Assembly: GCA_002441005.1 (NCBI GenBank)
Contig: DJWO01000009.1
Span: 310,001-374,000, forward strand
Source of the DNA: Candidatus Aminicenantes bacterium UBA6228
GTDB taxonomy: Bacteria; Acidobacteriota; Aminicenantia; Aminicenantales; Saccharicenantaceae
Reading direction: 5' to 3'
Length of the DNA: 64,000 nucleotides
A model generated the notes under the pieces. It had not been told where the DNA came from and made no database searches. It worked only from the letters and a program-made list of their open reading frames with translations. A program made the position numbers and the translations under genes. Positions 44,072-53,074 of this stretch are shown here, one piece after another (position 1 is the stretch's first letter; the number at the start of each line of letters is the position of its first letter).

Positions 44072-45379
44072 ATGGAAGCTTTGAGAATCTATACCGAAAA
44101 ACCATATTGCCTGCAGGGCGAGGTAACCATTAGTGGAGCCAAAAATGCGGTTCTGCCAGCCATCGCTGCCTGTCTTCTGACCGAAGACAGGGTCGAGTTG
44201 ACCAATGTCCCTTTGGTTAAAGATGTTCAAACCATGCTGACCCTCGTGAGCGAGCTGGGAGCCAGTTATTCTCTCGATGAGAGCCAGAAGACTCTCGGTC
44301 TGGAGGTCAAAAGAATTAAATCGACTCAGGCTCCTTACAAACTGGTGCGGGCCATGAGGGCTTCGATTCTGGTTCTGGGCCCTCTTCTGGCCAGGAGCGG
44401 TCAGGCGACAGTAGCCCTGCCCGGCGGCTGTGCCATTGGAACGAGACCGGTTGATCTCCATATAAGCGGCTTGCAGAAACTTGGGGCCAATCTGAAAATT
44501 GAACACGGCTACATAATAGCTGAGACCAAAAGGTTAAAAGGGACAGAAATTGAATTTGAAAAAAAGACGGTGACCGGGACTGAAAATCTGGTCATGGCCG
44601 CCTGTCTGGCTAAAGGAGAAACCATCCTTAAAAACTGCGCTCTAGAGCCAGAAGTGGTTAATCTCTGCGAGCTGTTGGTCAAGATGGGAGCTAAAATAGA
44701 CGGTATTGGAGAAGAAACCCTGAGAATCACCGGGACTAAGGAGCTGAGTGGAGCTGAGCACTGCATTATTCCTGACCGGATTGAAGCCGGAACTTTCCTG
44801 GTAGCTTCGGCCCTGACCAGGGGCGACCTCATTCTAAAAGAAGTTGAGCCCAAGCAGGTCGAAGCGGTTATAGATAAACTGGTCATGGCCGGCAGTCAAG
44901 TTGAACAATCGGGCCGCAATATCTTAAGAATTAAGGGCGGCGAAGAGCTAAAACCCCTGGATATAACTACTGCTCCTTATCCAGGTTTTCCGACTGATAT
45001 GCAGGCCCAGTTTATGGTTTTAATGACACAAGCTAACGGCCGTTCTATTATTACTGAAACCATTTTTGACCGGCGCTTCGCTCACGCCAATGAGTTACTC
45101 CGCCTGGGAGCCTGTATTGAAATCGAAGGAGACAAAGCTATTATCAGAGGCCGGACCCCTCTCTCCGGGGCAGAAGTTATGGCCACTGACCTCCGGGCTT
45201 CAGCCTGCCTGGTCCTGGCTGGCTTAATTGCTACCGGTCAGACAACCATTAATGAAATCGAGCATCTTGACCGTGGCTATGAAAAAATTGAAGAGAAGCT
45301 TCGCCATCTCGGGGTCAGAATTGAACGTTTCATAAACAATAATAACAATAACTATAAAAAGGCGGAGGTTAAGTCATGA
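44072..45379 (+). CDS. murA: UDP-N-acetylglucosamine 1-carboxyvinyltransferase
   Basis: MurA catalyses the first committed step of peptidoglycan synthesis, adding enolpyruvate to UDP-GlcNAc. The 435 residues show Lys24 (SGAKNA), the phosphoenolpyruvate- and fosfomycin-binding Cys120 in GGCAIGTRPVDLH, and FPTDMQAQFM, NRFMHANEL-type RRFAHANELLRLGA and ATDLRASACLVLAG. Presence of Cys at 120 predicts fosfomycin sensitivity. The C-terminus has a run of Asn codons (NNNNNN) before KKAEVKS. The stop overlaps the HIT gene start (ATGA). Confidence 0.97.
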   Translation: MEALRIYTEKPYCLQGEVTISGAKNAVLPAIAACLLTEDRVELTNVPLVKDVQTMLTLVSELGASYSLDESQKTLGLEVKRIKSTQAPYKLVRAMRASILVLGPLLARSGQATVALPGGCAIGTRPVDLHISGLQKLGANLKIEHGYIIAETKRLKGTEIEFEKKTVTGTENLVMAACLAKGETILKNCALEPEVVNLCELLVKMGAKIDGIGEETLRITGTKELSGAEHCIIPDRIEAGTFLVASALTRGDLILKEVEPKQVEAVIDKLVMAGSQVEQSGRNILRIKGGEELKPLDITTAPYPGFPTDMQAQFMVLMTQANGRSIITETIFDRRFAHANELLRLGACIEIEGDKAIIRGRTPLSGAEVMATDLRASACLVLAGLIATGQTTINEIEHLDRGYEKIEEKLRHLGVRIERFINNNNNNYKKAEVKS

Positions 45380-45720
45380 CTGATTGTCTTTTCTGCCGGA
45401 TTATCAGTAAAGAGATTCCTTCGAAATTAGTTTATGAAGACGAGAAAGTGCTGGCTTTTGAGGATATCAACCCCCAGGCTCCAACCCATTTTCTGATAAT
45501 TCCTAAAAAACATGTGGCTTCATTGAAGGTAGCTGAGGAAAGTGATCAAGAGTTGCTTGGTTATATTCTGCTGACCGCCAGAAAGATAGCTGAAGATAAA
45601 GGTCTGGGGAAAAACGGTTTCAGACTGGTAATTAATACCGGGCCTGATTCCGGACAGGAAGTATATCACTTTCATGTTCATCTCCTTGGTGGCCGGCGTT
45701 TCGGCTGGCCGCCAGGGTGA
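45376..45720 (+). CDS. HIT family (HinT-like) nucleotide-binding protein
   Basis: The 114-residue protein matches HinT, a purine nucleoside phosphoramidase. It shows CLFCRIISKEIPSKLVYEDE at the start, DINPQAPTHFLIIPKKH, and the histidine triad YHFHVHLLGG near the end; two Cys near the start fit a zinc site found in part of the family. It overlaps murA by four bases and is read with it. Confidence 0.95.
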   Translation: MTDCLFCRIISKEIPSKLVYEDEKVLAFEDINPQAPTHFLIIPKKHVASLKVAEESDQELLGYILLTARKIAEDKGLGKNGFRLVINTGPDSGQEVYHFHVHLLGGRRFGWPPG

Positions 45721-45795
45721 ACCGGTCGGGCCGCTCAGATCAGCGGCCAGGAGGACGGTCTGAATTCATAAAGACTATAAAGCTGGAAGCAATTT

Positions 45796-46269
45796 ATGGC
45801 TTATCTGATTGATGGCAACAACCTGATGGGACAGGCCGACCCCTATTTTAAATATAACCTCTCCAGCCGCAGCCAGCTTATCGGCCGCTTGCTTCTCTTT
45901 CAAAGAGCCACCAGATCCAGAGTCTTTCTGGTTTTCGATGGCCGCCCGCCAGAAGAAGACCGCCTTATTCAGCTTAATTCGAAATTCACCATTCTATTTC
46001 CCGAACCCGGTCAATCAGCTGATGAATTGATTGAAGGATTGCTCGGCCTTAAAAAAGACCGGCGTTATTATCAGGTTATCAGTTCTGACCGCGGGGTAAG
46101 GGAAATCGCCAGACTGCGGGCTGTTAAGTCCATGACCTGCCAGGAGTTCTTGAAGGAATTGAAAAAAGTTTTAAAGGACAACCGGGACAGCCGGGAACTC
46201 GAGAAGCAGGCCGATGATTCTACTCCGCTTGAGATTTCACTCTGGACCGAGCTTTTTGGCCGAAAATGA
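45796..46269 (+). CDS. NYN-domain (YacP-like) ribonuclease
   Basis: The 157-residue protein has the PIN-like NYN core: YLIDGNNLMGQ, then VFLVFDGRPPEE, and VISSDRGVREIARLR with an acidic pocket of Asp residues. YacP/Rae1-type members cut mRNA, in B. subtilis on the ribosome. Here the target is unknown. The gene follows the HIT gene after a 75-base gap and overlaps the next gene by four bases (ATGA). Confidence 0.87.
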   Translation: MAYLIDGNNLMGQADPYFKYNLSSRSQLIGRLLLFQRATRSRVFLVFDGRPPEEDRLIQLNSKFTILFPEPGQSADELIEGLLGLKKDRRYYQVISSDRGVREIARLRAVKSMTCQEFLKELKKVLKDNRDSRELEKQADDSTPLEISLWTELFGRK

Positions 46270-47126
46270 GAAGTTTTTCTATTATCGGAGCAGGGAAAGT
46301 TGGAATTTCCTTAGGTCTGGCTTTAGCCAATCACGGTTTTCAATTAAAATATATTTCTGACTGCGACCTCAAAGCTGCCCGCCGGGCCAGAAGAATAATC
46401 AAACAGGGAAAAGCCACCGGGGATAACTGCCGGGCAGCCGGAGCCGCCGGGATAACTTTTATTTGTGTTCCAGACGGATTAATAGCTAGAGTGGCTGGAG
46501 AGCTGTCAGCCCTCGATCTCCGCGGTAAGTATGTTTTCCAGACCAGCGGAGCTGTCTCCTCCAAAGTTCTTCAACCTCTCTCCAGACGGGGAGCTTCTGT
46601 GGCTTCTTTACATCCTGTCCAAACCTTCGCCGATACCCCTGCGGATCCAGATATTTTCCAGGGTATTTTCTTCGGCCTGGAAGGGGATCAGAAAGCGGTC
46701 AAGCTGGGCGAATTTCTGGCTAAAAAGCTTCAGGCCGGAGTAATTTTAATTTCTCCTGAAAATAAGGTTTTATACCATCTAGCCTGCTCGATAACTTCAA
46801 ATTTTATGGTGGTTCTGCTGTCAGAGGCTAAAAGCCTCTTTGAGCTTCTGGGATTCGAAGAGAAAACCTATCTGGAGGTTATTTATCCTTTGCTTAACAA
46901 GACTCTCGATAACGTCAGAGAACTGGGCTGTGAACGGAGTCTGACCGGAGCGGTTTTAAGGGGCGATATGGAGACGGTAAGAGAACATTTGAAAGTTCTG
47001 TCTCAAAAACCCGGCCTTGAAAAACTATACCGGCTGATGTCTCTCCAGGCTTTAAATCTAGCAGAAAACAGAGGGCTGGAGAAAAAAAAAGTTAAAGCAT
47101 TGAAGCATCTGCTGGAACAAAAATAA
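46266..47126 (+). CDS. Rossmann-fold and DUF2520 domain protein
   Basis: The 286-residue protein starts with an NAD(P)-binding GxGxxG (IIGAGKVGISLGLALA), then ICVPDGLI, and the DUF2520 helical part with SLHPVQTF, GIFFGLEGD and ACSITSNFMVVLLSEA. It resembles 2-hydroxyacid/pyrroline-carboxylate type reductases, but the substrate is unknown. Its last 35 bases overlap the 3' end of murB on the other strand. Confidence 0.86.
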   Translation: MRSFSIIGAGKVGISLGLALANHGFQLKYISDCDLKAARRARRIIKQGKATGDNCRAAGAAGITFICVPDGLIARVAGELSALDLRGKYVFQTSGAVSSKVLQPLSRRGASVASLHPVQTFADTPADPDIFQGIFFGLEGDQKAVKLGEFLAKKLQAGVILISPENKVLYHLACSITSNFMVVLLSEAKSLFELLGFEEKTYLEVIYPLLNKTLDNVRELGCERSLTGAVLRGDMETVREHLKVLSQKPGLEKLYRLMSLQALNLAENRGLEKKKVKALKHLLEQK

Positions 47127-48027
47127 CTTCTTCTTCCAGCCACAGGCCGTAATTTTCCTGAACCTTTTCCTGAAGCCGGCGGGCCAGTTCCAGAACATCA
47201 CGGGCAGTTGCCCCACCCAGGTTGATAATAAAGTTACAGTGCCCGGAATAAACAGCTGCCTGCCCGACTTGCAGTCCTTTAGCGCCTGATTTTTCCAGCA
47301 ACAAGCCGGCAGCCAGCCGCTGGCCATCAGGCAAAACCGGATTTTTAAAATAACTCCCGGCGCAGGCAGTCGTCCGTGGCGGATGGCGGCGGGATCGCTG
47401 TTCAAGGTAGCCTTTTACCAGCTGGTCAATTTTATCTTTTTCACCTGGGGCGGCAAATAGAAAGGCTTTTAGAATTGGCTGATGATTTTTCTTGAAATTA
47501 GAAGACCTGTAACTAAATCCTAAAGAAGCCTGGCTCAGGCTAACTGGCTGTCCCTCACTGTCGAGAGTTAAAACCCCGGCTGTTTTCTCGCCAATGGCCC
47601 GGCCGAAAGCCCCGGCATTGCCATAAATTGCTCCTCCTACCGTCCCGGGAATACCAGCCAGAAATTCCAGGCCGGTCAAGCCTGAAGAAACCATCATTTT
47701 GACCACAGTCTGCAGATCACTACCTGAGTCTATGGCCAGCAGGCCCTGGTCTGGATGGTAACTTATGGCTGAAGCTTTGTTTTTGATGATCAACCCCTGG
47801 TAACCGGCATCATCAAAAAGCAGATTATAGCCTCCTCCGATCAGATAGTAAGGAAACCGGTATTGCCTGGCAGTTCCAACTGCCTTTACCAGTTGATCAA
47901 GATTAATGACTTCGGTAAAAAAGCGGGCCGGACCTCCTATTTTGAAACTGGAGTAGGCGGCCAGAGGGACACCGGCCTTGAGCTTCAGCCCGGTCTCGGC
48001 CAGAAAAATTTGTTCAAAAGGCTGCAT
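47092..48027 (-). CDS. murB: UDP-N-acetylenolpyruvoylglucosamine reductase
   Basis: MurB reduces the MurA product with NADPH and FAD to UDP-MurNAc. The 311 residues show TYRIGG-type SSFKIGGPARF, the FAD-loop YLIGGGYNLLF, GIPGTVGGAIYGNAGAFG, FSYRSSNFKKN (type II enzymes lack the extra Tyr loop), CAGSYFKNP with the proton donor in the usual Ser position, and a final Glu in WLEEEVIFV. The first two steps of cell wall synthesis thus lie within 4 kb, on opposite strands. Confidence 0.96.
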   Translation of the reverse strand: MQPFEQIFLAETGLKLKAGVPLAAYSSFKIGGPARFFTEVINLDQLVKAVGTARQYRFPYYLIGGGYNLLFDDAGYQGLIIKNKASAISYHPDQGLLAIDSGSDLQTVVKMMVSSGLTGLEFLAGIPGTVGGAIYGNAGAFGRAIGEKTAGVLTLDSEGQPVSLSQASLGFSYRSSNFKKNHQPILKAFLFAAPGEKDKIDQLVKGYLEQRSRRHPPRTTACAGSYFKNPVLPDGQRLAAGLLLEKSGAKGLQVGQAAVYSGHCNFIINLGGATARDVLELARRLQEKVQENYGLWLEEEVIFVPADASML

Positions 48028-48187
48028 CTTTTGTTCTCTTTTCCTGGTTTTAATTATATATGAGTAAAAAAGTTAAGTCTAACCAGCCTATCCGGTCGGG
48101 CCTAAAGCAGGTTAACATAAACAATTGACTTTTTTCTTTATTAAGGGCAAGATATTTAGCAAATTAATTTAGATGAGAGGTTTAGAG

Positions 48188-49366
48188 ATGAAAAGAATTC
48201 AGCTGATGCTTTTCCTTTTAATTGCTGCCAGTAGTCTGGCTCTGGCCCAGAATCCAGGTGACGAAGCTTATATCAAAGCCATGCAAGCCAGCGATCCTTG
48301 CCAGCGAGTTCAATTGCTTAAAAGTTATGTGACAACTTATGCGGGCAAAGGTTCAACCTATGAAAATTATGCCTATGCTAACCTGTGCCTGACTCCCTGC
48401 AAAACCAAAACGCTGGAAGAGACAATTAATTATGGAGAAAAAGCTCTGAGCGCCGGGGGCCTGGACGATACGACCAAATGCCAGGTCTTATTGACCTTGA
48501 GCGGTGTTTATATTTATCAGGGACAGAATCTGGATAAAGCTAAAAATTATGCCAACCAGGTGATTGAACTGGCTAAGACTAACAAAAATAAGGAAGAGTC
48601 TAACCCGGAGCAGTGGAACAGAATGACCGGCGCCGGCTATTTAACCCTGGCCAGTGCGGCTGAAAAGTCTAAAGACACCAATGGAGCAATTGAGGCCTAT
48701 CTTACGGCTTATTCGTTTTTAAAAGACCCAAAAGTTCTGCATCCTTTAAAGAAAATGGGCAGAGAACTTTACGAAGCCAAGAATTATACCGAAGCTGAAA
48801 AGGTTTTCCGGACTATTTATAATCAGAGTAAAGACCCCAACGATGCTCTTTTCCTCGGACAGTTGTTGATGAAGGCCAACAGAAATGATGAAGCCCTGAC
48901 CTTTTTAAAAGAAGCCTATAATAAAAAGAAAAGTGGCGAGATTGCCTTTTCGATTGCCGTTCTTCTGGCTAAAAAAGCTCAAAGTGACCCGTCGCTGGTC
49001 AACGAAGCTGTCCGCTATTCACTCGAAGCGGCTCTTCTCCCCAATGCTAATTCTCAGCAGGCAATGAAAATGGCTGAAAGCCTGTTCTATACCATGAACA
49101 AGGATCTCAAATATAATGAGACCGTTCTGGCCTTGCAGGCTAAAGCTAAAGAACTGGAAGAACTGACTCAGATCTTCAATGAACGGTTTGGCGGCAAAAA
49201 TGAAGAAGAAATGTCAGATAAAGACAAGGAAAAAATGAAGGAATTTATGGGTGATATCGAGACCAAAAAAGCTGAAATAGAAAGCTTGAAAAAGCAACAG
49301 CAAGCTGCTATTGACAAGTTCGACCGGCTGGTCGATGAAACTAAAAGGAGACTGGGGGCCAAATAG
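48188..49366 (+). CDS. Secreted TPR-repeat protein with coiled-coil C-terminus
   Basis: The 392-residue product has a signal peptide (MKRIQLMLFLLIAASSLALAQ), a helical repeat region with TPR-like units (about 60-300) and a C-terminal coiled coil rich in Lys and Glu (about 305-385). Two close cysteine pairs (ASDPCQR, NLCLTPCKT) may form disulfides outside the cytoplasm. The ATG at 48188 lies seven bases after GAGAGG; the ATG at 48173 is the alternative and precedes the Shine-Dalgarno sequence. The role is unknown. Confidence 0.78.
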   Translation: MKRIQLMLFLLIAASSLALAQNPGDEAYIKAMQASDPCQRVQLLKSYVTTYAGKGSTYENYAYANLCLTPCKTKTLEETINYGEKALSAGGLDDTTKCQVLLTLSGVYIYQGQNLDKAKNYANQVIELAKTNKNKEESNPEQWNRMTGAGYLTLASAAEKSKDTNGAIEAYLTAYSFLKDPKVLHPLKKMGRELYEAKNYTEAEKVFRTIYNQSKDPNDALFLGQLLMKANRNDEALTFLKEAYNKKKSGEIAFSIAVLLAKKAQSDPSLVNEAVRYSLEAALLPNANSQQAMKMAESLFYTMNKDLKYNETVLALQAKAKELEELTQIFNERFGGKNEEEMSDKDKEKMKEFMGDIETKKAEIESLKKQQQAAIDKFDRLVDETKRRLGAK

Positions 49367-49490
49367 TCAGTTAAAACAAATAACAGGCAGTTTAAGCTCT
49401 AATTGGCAGGGGGAAAATTAATTCAGGAAACGTGGATTAACTCTTAACCTCTTTTTTTGTAAAATATTAGAAGGGGGAAGGAGGGCCGGA

Positions 49491-51497
49491 ATGGTAAAAC
49501 AATTAAGCCGGGAAGAAGCCAGAAAAAGAATCGCTGAGCTCCGGCAGAAGATTTGTTATCACGAAAAAAAATACTATGTAGATAATGATCCTCAGATCTC
49601 TGATTATGAATTTGATCGGTTAATGGCTGAGCTTCAGGCCCTGGAAGTGGCTTTCCCTGACTTTATTACTCCTGATTCCCCTACCCGGCGGATTGGTGAA
49701 CAACCGGTTGAAGGCTTCCCCACCGTTCAGCACCGCTGGCCGATGCTCAGCATAGAAAACTGCTATGACGTTGAGGGTTTAAAGGAATTTGACGACCGGG
49801 TCAGAAAGCTTCTGCCGGGCGAAAAAATTGAATATGTGGCCGAATTGAAGATCGATGGGATGAGTATGTCCATCCGTTATCAGGCTGGGAAATACCAGCA
49901 AGCAGTGACCAGAGGGGATGGATTCCGGGGTGATGAAGTCACCGCCCAGGTAAAGACCATCCACAGCCTGCCGCTGACTATTTCTCTGACCGATGAGGTC
50001 GAGGTCAGAGGCGAAGTCTATCTCCCCTATGAGTCGTTTAAAAAAATCAATGAAGAAAGGGAAAAAACCGGCGAGCCGCTTTTTGCCAATCCGAGAAACG
50101 CTACCGCCGGCTCGATCCGGTTGCTTGACCCCCGGGAAGTCGCCCGGCGTCATCTTGATATTTTTCTTTATTATATTTTTATTAATGGTCAGGGAAGGCC
50201 AAGCCAGTGGGAAAATTTAGAGCAACTGAAAAAACTCGGCTTCAAAATCAATCCCCATTCCCGACTCTGCCAGAATATTGAAGAAGCTATCCGCTATCAT
50301 CAGGAATGGACAGAAAAAAGAGATACTCTTGATTATGATGTGGATGGCATTGTGCTTAAAGTTAATTCAACCCGCCAGAGACAGGCCCTGGGAACCACCG
50401 CTAAATCACCCCGTTGGGCCATTGCCTTTAAATTTCCTGCCAGACAGGCCACAACCAGAATCAAAGATATCATTATCCAGGTAGGCCGAACTGGAGCCCT
50501 GACCCCGGTGGCCATCCTGGAGCCGGTTCAGATTTCCGGCACAACCATCAGCCGCTGTACTTTGCACAACGAGGAGGAGCTCAAAAGAAAGGACATCCGG
50601 GTCGGCGATTATGTCCTGCTGGAAAGAAGTGGAGATGTCATTCCCCATATCGTTTCAGTGATGAAAGAACGAAGAACTGGCCAGGAAAAACCATTGGCCT
50701 GGCCCAAAAAATGCCCGGTCTGTCATTCTGCCCTCTATAAAGAAGAAGATGAGGCTATCTCTCATTGTATCAATCCCTCCTGTCCAGCCAGAATCCGGGA
50801 GGCAATCATCCACTTTGCTTCCAGGCGGGCCATGAATATCGAAGGCCTGGGAGAAGCTCTGGTCGATCAACTCCTGGCTTCAGGCCTGGTGAAAAAGATT
50901 CCGGATCTTTACCACCTGAAATACGAAGACCTGGTCCAGCTGGAAAGAATGGGACCAAAAAGTGCCAGCAACCTTCTCGGGCAAATCAAAGAATCAAAAT
51001 CCAGGGAGCTGTGGCGGTTAATTTTTGCCCTCGGCATCAGGCATATCGGAGAAAAGATGGCTCAGGTTCTGGCCCGTCAGTATAAAGATCTTGACCGGCT
51101 GGCTGCTGCCCGGGAAGAGGAGCTGATGCAAATTGAAGGTATCGGACCAGAGGTCGCTAAGGGTATTGTTTTCTTTTTTGCCCAGCCTGAGAATAAAAAA
51201 TTACTAAAAGAGCTTAAAGAAGCCGGCTTGAAGTTTAAAGAGAAAGAAAAGGAAACAGGACCCCGGCCACTCGAGGGCTTAACCTTTGTCCTGACTGGAA
51301 CTTTATCTTCAATGACTCGCGACCAGGCCAAAGAAAAAATAGAAGAGCTGGGAGGCAATGTTTCTTCTTCGGTCAGCCGCCAGACGGATTATCTGGTAGT
51401 GGGAGAAGAACCAGGCTCCAAGCTGGAAAAGGCCCGGGAACTTGGGGTCAAAACCATACCTGAACAGGAATTTCTGGCTTTACTCGGAGGCCACTAA
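49491..51497 (+). CDS. ligA: NAD-dependent DNA ligase
   Basis: LigA seals nicks in DNA during replication and repair using NAD. The 668 residues contain the Ia domain, the adenylation motif with Lys120 (ELKIDGMSMS), the OB fold, a four-Cys zinc finger (CPVCHSALY and CINPSCPARI), HhH repeats (GIRHIGEKMA, IEGIGPEVA) and a C-terminal BRCT domain (about 590-668). A GGGGGAAGGAGGG Shine-Dalgarno-rich leader precedes the ATG. Only one base lies between its stop and that of the convergent J-domain gene. Confidence 0.97.
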   Translation: MVKQLSREEARKRIAELRQKICYHEKKYYVDNDPQISDYEFDRLMAELQALEVAFPDFITPDSPTRRIGEQPVEGFPTVQHRWPMLSIENCYDVEGLKEFDDRVRKLLPGEKIEYVAELKIDGMSMSIRYQAGKYQQAVTRGDGFRGDEVTAQVKTIHSLPLTISLTDEVEVRGEVYLPYESFKKINEEREKTGEPLFANPRNATAGSIRLLDPREVARRHLDIFLYYIFINGQGRPSQWENLEQLKKLGFKINPHSRLCQNIEEAIRYHQEWTEKRDTLDYDVDGIVLKVNSTRQRQALGTTAKSPRWAIAFKFPARQATTRIKDIIIQVGRTGALTPVAILEPVQISGTTISRCTLHNEEELKRKDIRVGDYVLLERSGDVIPHIVSVMKERRTGQEKPLAWPKKCPVCHSALYKEEDEAISHCINPSCPARIREAIIHFASRRAMNIEGLGEALVDQLLASGLVKKIPDLYHLKYEDLVQLERMGPKSASNLLGQIKESKSRELWRLIFALGIRHIGEKMAQVLARQYKDLDRLAAAREEELMQIEGIGPEVAKGIVFFFAQPENKKLLKELKEAGLKFKEKEKETGPRPLEGLTFVLTGTLSSMTRDQAKEKIEELGGNVSSSVSRQTDYLVVGEEPGSKLEKARELGVKTIPEQEFLALLGGH

Positions 51498-51498
51498 G

Positions 51499-52947
51499 CT
51501 ATTTTTTCTTTTTGAACAGATCAGAAAAACCAAGGTCTAAAATTGATTTCAGACCAGTTTTTTTCCCTTTCTTATCGAGTTCAGCCAATAGAGCTTTGGC
51601 CTGCTGGTGGTCAGGATCTATTTCCAGCGCTTTTTCTAATTGTTTTCTGGCTTTGATTTTTAATCCCTCATTCATATAGAGCACACCCAGCCCCAGATAG
51701 GCCTCAGCGTTCCAGGGCTGTAATTCAATTGCCTGAAGAAAATCATGTTCGGCTTTTTTCTTATAGGCCTCAAGTTTTGATTCGGCCAGGGCCAGCAACA
51801 GGAAATACTCGGCTTTCCCGCGCCGGAGACGGAGAGCCTCCTCCAGGAAAATAATGGCTTCTTCATACATGCCCTGATTAAATAAAGTTTTTGCCTGGCG
51901 ATATTTGATTTCTGCCTTTTTGGCCTGATCATCAGATGATTCCTGAGCACCAGTGGTCAGCTGAGAATCATATTCTTTGCGTTTTTGCGGGTCAATTAGA
52001 ATCCGGTAAGCGCTGGTCAGGCTATTGAATATTTCATTTATCAGCGAAGTATCTTTGACCTGCTGATTGAAGCGATCCGGATGATATTTCCGGGCCAGGC
52101 CAAAATAGGCTTTTTTAATTTCTTCCTCGGTAGCTGTCCGGTTAACACCCAGTAACTCATAATGATTTTTGGTCTTTAAACTGGCCTTTATTTCTTTTAG
52201 CTCCTCCAGCCGCTCTTCAATTTCGTCCAGGTCCTGGTTTTTATATTTTTCGCTCTCCTGATTATCTTTTCTAAAAGCAGTATCAGAATTTGAAACTTCA
52301 ATCATCTCCAGACAATAAAAAAGGTATAAAGAGCGAAAAAAACTTTCTGAAGAAAATCTGGCCGGGACTGATAGCCGGTCGATTTCCTGCCTGGTAGAGA
52401 AATGCTGGAGCAAGCTCTTCTCTTCATCAGTTAAGAGGTAAGCATATTGGGTGTTTTTTAAGATCAGTTTTTTGCCGCCGAAAAATTTCTGAAGAGAAGC
52501 ATCATATTTCATCCGGCGGATGCCATAGTCAATGATAAATGGCAAATCTACAACTGGAAACTCAGCCGGAGGCTTTGGATCTGACCGTTCTTGAAAGGAG
52601 AGCTCAGCATCAAAATAGTTAAAGACATTTAAAAGGGCATCTCTGATTTGAAAAGTCAGAGCTTCTCTGAGGTCAGTCTCTTTTATGACTCCGCTCTTTT
52701 TCAGGCTTTCGCCCAGAGGCTGATTGGCCTCAATATAATCGTCTATTTTAGAAAAAGTGTCCTGCTGAATTTTCTGAAGTTTAAAAAGGATTTCACCTAA
52801 TCTTTCCGACTTAACATTAGTCTTGACTTGAAACGGTTTGCCTTCGATGAAAAAAATGTATTTTTCTGTCTCTTTTCTTTTTATAACTAAACGGCCGCTT
52901 TTTCCTTGAAAATAAATATCTTTTAAAGCCAGAGCGATGTGTTGCAC
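51499..52947 (-). CDS. DUF4388 / J-domain / TPR protein
   Basis: The 482-residue protein has three parts. Residues 1-120 resemble DUF4388/PatA-like N-terminal domains of gliding-type regulators (GKSGRLVIKRKETEKYIFFIEGKP). Residues about 262-330 form a DnaJ domain (YELLGVNRTATEEEIKKAY and the HPD motif in RKYHPDRF). The C-terminus holds about three TPR units. The J-domain would recruit DnaK; the other parts probably select clients. It starts with GTG at 52947. Such fusions are frequent in Myxococcota and Acidobacteriota. Confidence 0.82.
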   Translation of the reverse strand: MQHIALALKDIYFQGKSGRLVIKRKETEKYIFFIEGKPFQVKTNVKSERLGEILFKLQKIQQDTFSKIDDYIEANQPLGESLKKSGVIKETDLREALTFQIRDALLNVFNYFDAELSFQERSDPKPPAEFPVVDLPFIIDYGIRRMKYDASLQKFFGGKKLILKNTQYAYLLTDEEKSLLQHFSTRQEIDRLSVPARFSSESFFRSLYLFYCLEMIEVSNSDTAFRKDNQESEKYKNQDLDEIEERLEELKEIKASLKTKNHYELLGVNRTATEEEIKKAYFGLARKYHPDRFNQQVKDTSLINEIFNSLTSAYRILIDPQKRKEYDSQLTTGAQESSDDQAKKAEIKYRQAKTLFNQGMYEEAIIFLEEALRLRRGKAEYFLLLALAESKLEAYKKKAEHDFLQAIELQPWNAEAYLGLGVLYMNEGLKIKARKQLEKALEIDPDHQQAKALLAELDKKGKKTGLKSILDLGFSDLFKKKK

Positions 52948-53074
52948 TGATTATACCTGGTTGCCCTGCCTATAATTTATAAGATCTGCCCTGTTTTTGC
53001 AACTTTTTAGAGAAAAAAGGGGGGAAATTAGCAAAAATTGGACAGAAGTCTTTATTTTGTGTTATCTATTCTTT

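Noticed and set aside
44054..44506. 150-codon frame opposite murA
   Set aside because: It is antisense to the MurA active-site region and has no protein-like pattern of its own.
45340..45378. Repeat of AAT/AAC codons at the end of murA as a regulatory repeat
   Set aside because: It is short, in frame and codes a poly-Asn tail; simple codon slippage explains it.
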